From Nostoc sp. UHCC 0702 (GTDB taxonomy: Bacteria > Cyanobacteriota > Cyanobacteriia > Cyanobacteriales > Nostocaceae): 64,000 bases of DNA. The translations under genes and the position numbers were made by a program. The notes below the pieces were generated by a model. The model was not told where the DNA came from, searched no databases, and saw only the letters and a program-made list of their open reading frames with translations. Each line of letters opens with the position of its first letter. The stretch's first letter is position 1. Positions 41,097 through 49,336 of this stretch are shown in pieces. The stretch lies in assembly GCA_017164015.1 (NCBI GenBank), contig CP071065.1:1553409-1617408 (forward strand), written 5' to 3'.

Positions 41097-43151
41097 CTAA
41101 ATGAGGACAACGCGATCGCGTCCTTTTCTTTTTGCTTGATAGAGTGCTTGCTCAGCAGCATTTATTAGACTATTTGCCTCATTTTCTGCATTGGGTATCA
41201 TACTGGCAACGCCTAAACTGACAGTTAAAACAGTAGCTGGTAGTCCGTCGATACCAGGATACTCACAAGGAATTTTCAAAGCCTTTACTGAGGAGCAAAT
41301 GTGTTCGGCAATATACACAGCAGTAGTGGCATCTGTTTGGGTGAGAATGGCAAATTCTTCACCACCATAGCGAGTTACCAATACTGAACTGAGTTGCATT
41401 TGGGTATTTCCAGTCTCAGAAGTTTCAAAATTACTATCAGCTTGGTAAGTAACGCTGTTCACACATGAAAAGTTGTGATGACCAAACGGCTGCTTAACTG
41501 CGTTAACTATAGTGTTTGCAATTTGTCGCAAACAATGATCTCCTGCTTGATTACCATGTATTTTGTTGTAAATTTTAAAATAATCGATGTCGCATAGAAT
41601 CAATGACAGAGGAGTGCGATCGCATATAATATCCGAGTCGTTCTCCTCGGAAAGTGACCTGTAGGTAGCATTCTCACAACTTAATCTCTGCCACTCAGCT
41701 TGCAGGTAGTTATGAAAGTAGCGATGATTAGCTAATTGAGTGAGTTCATCTAAACTGTAGAGGTCACGCAACTGTTGATTTTCTTTTTCCAACTCTTCAA
41801 ATCGAATATTTCTGGCATCTTTAATTATGTTCAGTTGATCGCGAAAATACAGACGATACAACTCACATGCAGGGGTACAACGAGTGCCTTCTAAATTAAC
41901 TAGTCCCATTCTTTGTAGTTTATAGGCTACTATTGGCTCTAACTTCACATAGTCTGTAGCCGTAATCACCTGGTATAAAGCATCTGCTAATTCTGGTTCC
42001 TCTCTAAGTGCTAATAGGTACTGACTTAAATATTCGTGATAAATTCCTGCTGTTGTTGCTGCTTGTTGTAGTAGGTGATTTAAGTCCTGTTCTAAGCCGC
42101 TTTTACCCACAAGATTATACAAAGCCAGTCGCACTAAATAAGGATGTCCCCCTACCATTGCCATCAAACTCAAAGCTTCTTTACCATCTGTCCAATCGAG
42201 GCCGTGACGTTGCGCTAACTCCTGTACTTGCTCTGTTGTAAACGGTGGTAACTTAATCGGCAAACCAATATTAAACGGAGATTGAGATAATTTTAGAGGA
42301 ACAATAATTTCAGCGGAAAAAACCAGAACAAGGCGGAGTTTTTGCCAAATTTCGACTCTTCTAGCTTGTTCGTGCCAAAAGCGTATCAATGGCAGAAATT
42401 CCCCTGCTATTTCCGAATACTCAAACACCCAGTCCACTTCGTTGAATACTAAAACAAGGGGACTTGTCAGAGCAGGCAATAAATAACTCTCAAAATATAT
42501 AGAGCAACTGACTTTGCTACCCATCTCCTCATCCCAATAATCATTCAATTTTGGTTCTAGTTGTAACTCCCGACTGATATTGGCACACAACCAACGCAAA
42601 AATTTATCTAAGCTAGCAAAGACTGCTTTGTCTGCTTGCTGAAAGTCCAAACTGACAGTACAAAAGCCTTGATTAGTAGCGTGTTTGAGAAGTCTGAGAA
42701 TCAAAGAGCTTTTCCCCATCTTCTGAGCAGCTTTAATATAGATAACACTCCCTGGTTCAGCTATTTGTGTGTAGGCAAGTTCCTCAACTGGTGGGCGAGA
42801 AATGTAGAATCTAGAGTCTAGGGATACTGGGCCACTGGGAAATTCTAAGGATATAGCTGTGGCTACCTTGTTAAATTCCTGAATTAACTGTTGATGCGTT
42901 TTACTTAGAGGGCGAGGTTCCAAAGAGGAACGAAAGTTGAATTTATTGATTGGTTCCCCCCAAAAATTGCTCAGCAATTGCCATAAATTTGAAGCTACTT
43001 TCCTCACACGTTCTTCACCGTAGTGCGCTTCAACTGCTATGGTGGTATAAGTTTTTCCCTCCCACGAAGAGCGCAATACCGTCTCTTGGAGTGTCGTCAA
43101 ACCATTTACTTGGCTGGCTTTTAATAGCAATACGACTTCATCTATGCTCAT
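41097..43151 (-). CDS. HTH-AAA-like ATPase fused to GGDEF diguanylate cyclase
   Basis: The 684-residue protein has three parts. Residues 1-80 resemble the vWA-MoxR-associated N-terminal helix-turn-helix. Residues about 110-440 form an AAA-like ATPase with Walker A KAAQKMGKSS (about 139-148) and VLVFNEVDWVF as Walker B. Residues about 465-684 are a GGDEF domain with DIDYFKIYN and the active site RYGGEEF (about 590-597). The GGDEF domain contains about 50 additional residues (near 550-585) before the active site. It probably makes cyclic di-GMP in response to an unknown signal handled by the ATPase. Confidence 0.9.
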   Translation of the reverse strand: MSIDEVVLLLKASQVNGLTTLQETVLRSSWEGKTYTTIAVEAHYGEERVRKVASNLWQLLSNFWGEPINKFNFRSSLEPRPLSKTHQQLIQEFNKVATAISLEFPSGPVSLDSRFYISRPPVEELAYTQIAEPGSVIYIKAAQKMGKSSLILRLLKHATNQGFCTVSLDFQQADKAVFASLDKFLRWLCANISRELQLEPKLNDYWDEEMGSKVSCSIYFESYLLPALTSPLVLVFNEVDWVFEYSEIAGEFLPLIRFWHEQARRVEIWQKLRLVLVFSAEIIVPLKLSQSPFNIGLPIKLPPFTTEQVQELAQRHGLDWTDGKEALSLMAMVGGHPYLVRLALYNLVGKSGLEQDLNHLLQQAATTAGIYHEYLSQYLLALREEPELADALYQVITATDYVKLEPIVAYKLQRMGLVNLEGTRCTPACELYRLYFRDQLNIIKDARNIRFEELEKENQQLRDLYSLDELTQLANHRYFHNYLQAEWQRLSCENATYRSLSEENDSDIICDRTPLSLILCDIDYFKIYNKIHGNQAGDHCLRQIANTIVNAVKQPFGHHNFSCVNSVTYQADSNFETSETGNTQMQLSSVLVTRYGGEEFAILTQTDATTAVYIAEHICSSVKALKIPCEYPGIDGLPATVLTVSLGVASMIPNAENEANSLINAAEQALYQAKRKGRDRVVLI

Positions 43152-43826
43152 TCGTTATTGGCTCAACTTCTGTGTGACATTTTCTCAAAATATTTTTATG
43201 TGTCAAAGTTTACTTTGTCATCAGCACGCTAGATGTAACTTCTGGAGATTGGATATAAATGAGCCTAGCAAAAAGCTACAAATAAGCCTTGACAATTTTT
43301 TTTAGTTATGGAATATTTTACCTGACTTAGGTTATGGGATTTTTACTGAATTTTTTAGCGGGAATTAAGCAATATTAGTGTAGTTTTATATACTGAGTTT
43401 TATATATAGTAATTCGGTTTGATTTTTGAATAAGATTATATATTTGTAAGATGCCTTAAACGAGGGTACAACACTCTTAATAACGCTTCAATGCCCTACT
43501 CTTAGCGATAATACAACGCCAGTTACTTTACTTGGAGAAATTCCAAGACTGCACTGGCTCCTCTGCGTATCTGTTCAAAAATCAAATATTAATTTGATAT
43601 ATCTGGACGTTAGTTAAATACAATGTAGCTAATTCTTTCTCAAATTTAGCCTTAGAGATGGCAACAGAAGCTGTTCACTCACGCCATCAGTACATAAGTT
43701 CTATTACAACAGATACTAGTTTCAGATACTAGTTTCAATTGATTCGTGGGATGGGAAAATAAAAGGATGTGTAAAAAATGCTGGATATAGCACTTCTCAG
43801 TTCGTTGCAATAGAGCTTTTATATTT
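43152..43826. other. intergenic with decayed MITE
   Basis: The 675 bases are AT-rich and have no gene. A diverged family A element is at 43405-43601. ACTAGTTTCAGATACTAGTTTCA near 43719-43739 is a 12-base direct repeat. Promoters for the GGDEF gene (left) and cytochrome b gene (right) should lie here. Confidence 0.45.
43405..43601. repeat. MITE-like element, family A, diverged copy
   Basis: TATAGTAATTCGGTTTGATTT at the left (first 20 bases compared) and TTCAAAAATCAAATATTAA at the right match the ends of the two close copies at 46791 and 61246, but the interior of about 150 bases is different. Confidence 0.55.
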
Positions 43827-44426
43827 ATGACTGCCACTGTTCCTGCTAAAACTCGTAAATTACCAACTCAAGCAATAGGAGCTAGAATTTTTCACTCTTG
43901 TAATATTATTAGCTTATTTCTCATGCTCACAAGTGGATTACAAATATACAATGCCAACCCGGTTTTTGGTGGACGTGCCGGTTTACATATCCCTCCCATA
44001 TTTACTTTAGGAGGTTGGCTTGCGGGAGGTAGACATTGGCATTTTGCAGCCATGTGGCTATTCTCGCTGAATCTCTTGTGGTATGGAATTTATATTTTAA
44101 TTACCCGACGTTGGCGACATCGATTTGTGGCTACAAATGATATTAAAGCATTACAAAAAAGTCAAAATTCCAAGCGTCTAATTTATGCTTGGCATCGCAT
44201 TGTCTATACAGCGATTATTCCTATTTTACTGCTGGCGTTACTTACAGGCGTAGGAATGTATAAACCGTCTCAATTTCACTGGATTGTAGATATGTTTGGC
44301 AGTTGGCAAGCACTACGAATCATTCACTTTGCCTCAGTACCGATGGTGATTGTCTTTGTAGTAATTCATTCTATATTAGGGCGTAAAGCTGGAGGTGAAC
44401 AACTCACAGAATCTATGTTTTGGTAA
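43827..44426 (+). CDS. cytochrome b/b6-type membrane protein (formate dehydrogenase gamma/Ni-Fe hydrogenase b-type fold)
   Basis: The 199-residue protein has four transmembrane helices with heme-ligand histidines: RIFHSCNIISLFLM (about 21), GRHWHFAAMW (about 68-71), YAWHRIVYTAIIP (about 117) and RIIHFASVPMVIVFVVIHS (about 166 and 181). This is the di-heme cytochrome b561/b-type fold that passes electrons between quinone and a periplasmic enzyme. The next gene, 67 bases downstream, encodes a Tat-exported molybdopterin protein, its likely partner. Confidence 0.88.
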   Translation: MTATVPAKTRKLPTQAIGARIFHSCNIISLFLMLTSGLQIYNANPVFGGRAGLHIPPIFTLGGWLAGGRHWHFAAMWLFSLNLLWYGIYILITRRWRHRFVATNDIKALQKSQNSKRLIYAWHRIVYTAIIPILLLALLTGVGMYKPSQFHWIVDMFGSWQALRIIHFASVPMVIVFVVIHSILGRKAGGEQLTESMFW

Positions 44427-44493
44427 AGAGATAATGACAACTGACAATTGACAACTAACAACTAACAACTAACAACTGACAACTTATATAAAT

Positions 44494-45213
44494 ATGGATT
44501 TAATTAACTTACACCGTCCGCTAACACGCCGACAATTATTAAAAATTTCTGGATTGTCTGGCATAAGTTTTCTTTTAGGCGGCTGTGGAACGCCAGCATT
44601 TGAAGATTTAGTAGGAAAACTTTCTGAACCATTAAATCAAAAGTTTGAAACTTTAATATTTAATCCCCAAAAACTTGTACCAGAATTTACTCTCAGTGAA
44701 ATTGAACCAAAAGCATTGATAGTTAATAGCTTTAGATACACTCCCATTATTGACAAGGAAAAGTATCGTTTAATTGTCGATGGCGAGGTTAACAATCCTC
44801 TAAGCCTTAGTATGGCTGAAATTCAGGCTTTGCCGTTGACTTCTATGATTATACGCCATGTTTGTGTGGAAGGTTGGGCTGCGATCGTGCAATGGAGTGG
44901 AGTACGTCTGCAAGAAATTATTGCTCTTGCTCAACCTAAAGCTAATGTTAAGTATGCTTATTTTAAATCAGCAGATGGCTACTACGAAAGTTGGGATATA
45001 GCTTCAGCTTTACATCCACAAACTCTATTAGCTTATGAAAAAAATGGTGAATCTTTGCCAGTTGAGAATGGTGCGCCTTTACGTTTAGCTTCACCAATTA
45101 AACTTGGTTATAAGCAAAGTAAGTGGGTGACTAAAATTTCACTTGTAAGTTCTTTATCGCCTTTTAAGGGTTATTGGGAGGATCAAGGTTATGAATGGTT
45201 TGCAGGACTTTAA
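44494..45213 (+). CDS. Tat-exported molybdopterin-dependent oxidoreductase (sulfite oxidase/MsrP fold)
   Basis: The 239-residue protein has a twin-arginine signal (LTRRQLLKISG) followed by a lipobox LLGGC, so it may be a Tat lipoprotein. The molybdopterin domain has RHVCVEGWAAIVQWSG (about 126-141), where the Cys coordinates Mo, and SADGYYESWDI and IKLGYKQSKWV motifs. The family includes sulfite oxidase and MsrP/YedY, which reduces methionine sulfoxide. With the cytochrome b next door it forms an MsrPQ-like pair, but that cytochrome is not a standard MsrQ. Substrate is unknown. Confidence 0.9.
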   Translation: MDLINLHRPLTRRQLLKISGLSGISFLLGGCGTPAFEDLVGKLSEPLNQKFETLIFNPQKLVPEFTLSEIEPKALIVNSFRYTPIIDKEKYRLIVDGEVNNPLSLSMAEIQALPLTSMIIRHVCVEGWAAIVQWSGVRLQEIIALAQPKANVKYAYFKSADGYYESWDIASALHPQTLLAYEKNGESLPVENGAPLRLASPIKLGYKQSKWVTKISLVSSLSPFKGYWEDQGYEWFAGL

Positions 45214-45291
45214 TAAGTTAGGAGTTAGGAGTTAGGAGTTATTAAGTGTGAAGTTTGTACAGTTGCATTAATTCTTTATTCATCTAAAAAA

Positions 45292-46761
45292 ATGAGTTTT
45301 TTTGATAAATTACATAGTAATATATCGCAAAACCAAAGCTTACTTTTTGTAGGGCTTGATCCAAATCCAGAGATGATACCTGCTTTTTATCAATCTGAAG
45401 ATGTCATTGCTGGTTTATGGAATTGGTTACAATTTATTATTACCGAGACTAGTGATTTCGTCTGTGCTTACAAGCCAACACTTGGCTTTTATGAAGCATT
45501 GGGTGTTCCAGGATTAGAACTACTGTACAAAACTTTAACCGCTGTCCCTAAGCATATCCCAATTATTTTAGATGCTAAACACGGTGATTTAAACACAAGT
45601 ACAATTTTTGCCCGTACTGTGTTTACAGAATGGCAGGTAGATGCAATTACACTCAGTCCTTATACAGGGCAAGATCATGTAGCACCGTTTTTAGTTTATC
45701 CTGATAAAGCGGTGTTTATTTTATGTTGTACTTCTAATTTAGGAGCAAAAACTTTACAGCACTATCCTACAAATGAATCTCCTCTTTATTTACAGGTAGT
45801 AAAAGAATCAAAAAATTGGGGAACTCCAGAACAATTGGCTTTAGAAGTTGGTACTATAAATCCTGATATTTTGGGTTTGATTCGGGCTACTGCTTCTGAA
45901 AGAATTATTATGGTACGTAGCATTTGGCAAGAGGAGAATAACTTTAATCAAATTTTAAAAGTTGGCTTGAATACTAATGGTGATGGTTTGCTGATTCCAG
46001 TTCCGCAAGATATGTTAGCAAGCCGAAAATTATCTGAGGAAATTCAATGCTTACGCACAGAAATTAACCATGTGAGAAATGAAGTTATCAGTGATGGTTC
46101 TACCTGTTCTGTGTGGCTGCCTGATGTTTGTTTGTTAAATCAGCATCCTCAACATGATTTAATTTTACAACTTTATGATATTGGCTGCATTATGTTTGGT
46201 AACTTTGTGCAAGCATCAGGAGCTATATTTCCTTATTATATAGACTTACGCAAAATTATTTCTAATCCCCAAGTTTTTAATCAAGTTTTGAGTGCTTATG
46301 AAGAAATTTTGAAAAATCTACATTTTGATAGATTAGCAGGTATTCCCTACGGCTCTTTACCAACTGCTACTGGTTTAGCTTTACGTCTTCATTGTCCTAT
46401 GATTTTTCCTCGGAAAGAGGTAAAAGCACATGGAACTCGCAAGTTAATAGAGGGTAATTTCTGTCCTGGTGAAACGGTGGTGGTGGTTGATGATATTCTG
46501 ATTAGCGGTAAAAGTGTGATGGAAGGGGCGGAAAAATTAAAATCAGCAGGATTAAATGTTAATGATATTGTGGTGTTGATTGATCATGAGGAAGGAGTGC
46601 AAGACAGGCTACTAGAAAATGGTTATCAAGGTCATGCAGTTTTCACGATTTCGGAAATCACAAATACTCTGTATTTATCAGGACGAATCAATGAAGAGCA
46701 ATTTTTAGCTTTTTCAGAGGATGTTGGTAAAGTTTCAATTAATACTAGCCTTAGCGATTAG
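45292..46761 (+). CDS. pyrF: orotidine-5'-phosphate decarboxylase / orotate phosphoribosyltransferase fusion
   Basis: The 489-residue enzyme joins the last two steps of UMP synthesis. Residues 1-275 are a type 2 OMP decarboxylase: FVGLDPNPEMIP, CAYKPTLGFYEALG and the catalytic DAKHGD at 94-99. Residues about 310-480 are an orotate phosphoribosyltransferase with the PRPP motif VVVVDDILISGKS (about 401-413). Order is decarboxylase first, the reverse of animal UMP synthase and typical of cyanobacteria. Both active sites look intact. Note that the DHOase-like gene is 28 kb away. Confidence 0.95.
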   Translation: MSFFDKLHSNISQNQSLLFVGLDPNPEMIPAFYQSEDVIAGLWNWLQFIITETSDFVCAYKPTLGFYEALGVPGLELLYKTLTAVPKHIPIILDAKHGDLNTSTIFARTVFTEWQVDAITLSPYTGQDHVAPFLVYPDKAVFILCCTSNLGAKTLQHYPTNESPLYLQVVKESKNWGTPEQLALEVGTINPDILGLIRATASERIIMVRSIWQEENNFNQILKVGLNTNGDGLLIPVPQDMLASRKLSEEIQCLRTEINHVRNEVISDGSTCSVWLPDVCLLNQHPQHDLILQLYDIGCIMFGNFVQASGAIFPYYIDLRKIISNPQVFNQVLSAYEEILKNLHFDRLAGIPYGSLPTATGLALRLHCPMIFPRKEVKAHGTRKLIEGNFCPGETVVVVDDILISGKSVMEGAEKLKSAGLNVNDIVVLIDHEEGVQDRLLENGYQGHAVFTISEITNTLYLSGRINEEQFLAFSEDVGKVSINTSLSD

Positions 46762-46790
46762 AAATCGTTGCTACACAGGCAAAACCCACC

Positions 46791-46917
46791 TATAGCAATC
46801 CGATTTGATTTCTGAATCACTCGTAGAGGTAAGGGACTGGGGACTGGGGACTGGGGACTGGGAAGAAGGAATAAAGGTGTACTAAGTTTTGTTCAAAAAT
46901 CAAATATGAGTCCTATA
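46791..46917. repeat. MITE-like element, family A, copy 1
   Basis: This 127-base element has inverted ends TATAGCAATCCGATTTGATT (left) and the inverse of AAATCAAATATGAGTCCTATA (right; 20 bases compared). The core holds four GGGGACT units. A nearly identical copy is at 61246-61373. It is non-coding. Confidence 0.9.
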
Positions 46918-47117
46918 TGCGAGTTTAAAACTATTGATTCTGCGTTAGTCCGCGCAGGCTGACGCGCGTTTGTTTAGTAGCGAACTTGATTTGTTTAATA
47001 CTTTTCTTTAATACTTTACACTGTAAATGTAAGCAATAGCAGCATTAAGGCGTCAGTTGTCAAGATCGGCGCTACGGTTTTGCGCTTTTTTTAGTCAGCC
47101 ATCTTCAGGTATTTTTT

Positions 47118-48224
47118 GTGTTAATTATGGATATTTCGTTCAAGCAATTACTTAAATGGTTAACTTTAACATTAATATTTCCTTTGATTTTTCTTAATGG
47201 TTGGCTAGCATTTCGCTTTTTTCACTATTTTCAACCATTACTGACAATTTTTGTATTAGCGATTTTATTAGCTTTTATATTAAACTACCCTGTTTCGCTT
47301 CTTGAAAAGCGGGGAGTTAAACGTAAATATGGAGTAGCAGTAGTTTTTATCTTAGCTTTGGTGATTATAGTTGTTGTAGGAATTACTTTACTACCTATTG
47401 TTTTAGACCAATTTAATGAAGCAGCTAAATTACTTCCTCAATGGATTGATGCTACTCAAGAAAAAATACAGGTTTATAATAATTATGTTATTAATCAACA
47501 CTTAAAAATTAATTTAGGTCAACTATTTACACAAATAACTGACAAAGTTCCTCAAGAATTAGAATATTTTTTTGACAAAATTTTCAGTCTGATTAAAGAT
47601 ACTATTGATAGTGTTTCGGAAGGATTAATTACAGTAGTACTGACATTTTATTTTTTGTTAGACGGGCCAAGACTTTGGGAAAGTTTATTTAATAAGTTGC
47701 CTTTGAGTTTTGCTCGACTTGTAAGCGAGTCTATTCAGCAAAATTTTCAAAGTTACTTGATTGGTCAGGGAACTTTGGCTGTATTGATGGGTGTTTCACA
47801 AACATTAATGTTTTTAGTTTTTCAAGTTCAGTTTGGTTTATTGTTTGGTTTTATTATTGGGATTTTGAGCTTAATTCCCTTTGGTGATGTTGTAAGTTTG
47901 ATTTCAATTACTTTAATAATAGCGTCACATGATTTTTGGTTAGCAGTGAAAGTTTTAGCGATCGCACTTATTATAGACCAGTTAATTGACCAAGCGATCG
48001 CTCCCCGTCTTTTGGGTAGCTTGACAGGACTTCGACCAATATGGGTACTGATTTCTTTATTAGTAGGAACTTATATCAGTGGCTTGTTAGGACTACTAAT
48101 TGCAGTACCTGTAGCTGGTTTTATCAAAGATGTAATAGATAGTCTTTCTGAATCTAATTATTCTGATCAGACATTTGAAGATAAAGAGGCGTCAGAGATA
48201 TTAACTAATGAGTCAATAACTTAA
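47118..48224 (+). CDS. AI-2E family transporter
   Basis: The 368-residue protein has seven to eight helices and the family pattern of N-terminal FVLAILLAFILNYPVSLLEKRG, with the LLEKRGVKR turn, and C-terminal PRLLGSLTGLRPIWVLISLLVG and LLIAVPVAG (quoted in parts). The start is GTG 47118, with CAGGT 7 bases upstream, or ATG 47127. Members export AI-2 or exchange ions; the function of cyanobacterial members is not known. The gene follows a repeat-rich gap and stands alone. Confidence 0.9.
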   Translation: MLIMDISFKQLLKWLTLTLIFPLIFLNGWLAFRFFHYFQPLLTIFVLAILLAFILNYPVSLLEKRGVKRKYGVAVVFILALVIIVVVGITLLPIVLDQFNEAAKLLPQWIDATQEKIQVYNNYVINQHLKINLGQLFTQITDKVPQELEYFFDKIFSLIKDTIDSVSEGLITVVLTFYFLLDGPRLWESLFNKLPLSFARLVSESIQQNFQSYLIGQGTLAVLMGVSQTLMFLVFQVQFGLLFGFIIGILSLIPFGDVVSLISITLIIASHDFWLAVKVLAIALIIDQLIDQAIAPRLLGSLTGLRPIWVLISLLVGTYISGLLGLLIAVPVAGFIKDVIDSLSESNYSDQTFEDKEASEILTNESIT

Positions 48225-48282
48225 GGGAACTGATGACTAATAGATTGATTGTAGGTAGGGGCGTGCAGCTGTACGCCTCTAC

Positions 48283-48681
48283 TTATTTTGATTCCTCACG
48301 TAACTTGTGAATATTCGCTTCCCAATTCGCGCCATCAAAAGGCACAATTTCAAAATTTGCTATCACATCCCCATCCAAACACCGTACATTTACATCAATA
48401 CAGTCAGGGTGGCTACGGGGAATATAAAAAGGATGCATTCCGCAAATGCTGCAAAATTTATGTTGGGCAATTCCTGTGTTAAATGTGTAAGTTGTCAATT
48501 TATCTTCGCCTTGCAGCAAAGTGAACTGTTCTCGCGGCAAAATTAAGTGTAAAAAACCTTTTTTTCTACAAATTGAACAGTTACAATCGTCTACTTTATG
48601 AGTGTCAACTTCTACCCTAAAGCGTACTGCACCACAGTGACATCCACCTTCGTAAGTGACTTGTTTATTATGTTTTGTCAT
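48283..48681 (-). CDS. GFA/CENP-V domain protein
   Basis: The 132-residue zinc protein has the cysteine pattern GGCHCGAVRF (about 12-21), DDCNCSICRKKG (about 32-43) and KFCSICGMHPFY (about 75-86). This matches the glutathione-dependent formaldehyde-activating fold that binds two zinc ions. Enzyme activity has been questioned for many members. The gene is intact. No operon partner is seen. Confidence 0.92.
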   Translation of the reverse strand: MTKHNKQVTYEGGCHCGAVRFRVEVDTHKVDDCNCSICRKKGFLHLILPREQFTLLQGEDKLTTYTFNTGIAQHKFCSICGMHPFYIPRSHPDCIDVNVRCLDGDVIANFEIVPFDGANWEANIHKLREESK

Positions 48682-48741
48682 ATTTAGTAGGAAAGGGATT
48701 AGGAAGGAGAATTATATCAACTATTTGTAACTAAATAAGTA

Positions 48742-48880
48742 TATAGCGTTTCCTAAGCAAGTGAGGTACACCTTAACCTCACCCCGATAAAGCTGTGCTT
48801 TATCTCCCCTCTCCTTGCTAAGGAGAGGGGTTGGGGGTGAGGTTATCATATGTACTTGGCGCTTAGTGGGAAATACTATA
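48742..48880. repeat. MITE-like element, family B, copy 2
   Basis: The ends TATAGCGTTTCCTAAGC (48742) and GCTTAGTGGGAAATACTATA (to 48880) are imperfect inverted copies. The core has CTCCCCTCTCCTT...AAGGAGAGGGG. Compare copy 1 at 35137. Confidence 0.75.
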
Positions 48881-48903
48881 AAACAATATAATTTAAATAC
48901 AAA

Positions 48904-49245
48904 TCAACGAGGCTCTAATTTAGAGACGCGTTCTTCTAATTCATTCACTTGTTGTTTTAATTCAATCACTAAAGTTGCTAAGCGGTCAAACATGCGCTCC
49001 CGTTCGGATTGTGGTAAGTTTCGTCTAGAGCTTGATGACGGAGGAGTGAGTGTTGTTCTTGGAGATGAAAACTGACGATTTCCGAGTTGCGACTCTATCT
49101 GATTTAACCGCGACTCTACACGATTTAAGTCTGCTTCTAAATTGTTAATGCGAGATTCTACTTGCTGTGGGGAAGCTTTATTAGATAATACCCCCATCCA
49201 GATCAACATTACCAAAATCCCAGCAAACAATATTCTACGCAACAT
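48904..49245 (-). CDS. membrane-anchored coiled-coil protein, unknown function
   Basis: This 113-residue protein has one N-terminal hydrophobic helix (ILFAGILVMLIWMGVL) and two coiled coils: residues 28-54 (VESRINNLEADLNRVES) and 82-110 (ERERMFDRLATLVIELKQQ). A Ser/Pro-rich linker separates them. AGGAG 9 bases before the ATG supports the start. It is probably an inner-membrane protein with a periplasmic coiled coil. Family not recognised. Confidence 0.7.
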   Translation of the reverse strand: MLRRILFAGILVMLIWMGVLSNKASPQQVESRINNLEADLNRVESRLNQIESQLGNRQFSSPRTTLTPPSSSSRRNLPQSERERMFDRLATLVIELKQQVNELEERVSKLEPR

Positions 49246-49336
49246 GATTATTTACTCCTTTAGGGAAATGAGGATATGGTCAAAAATCACCATGTCCTAT
49301 GCCCCATTCCCCATACCCAAGTCCCTAATACTGCCT

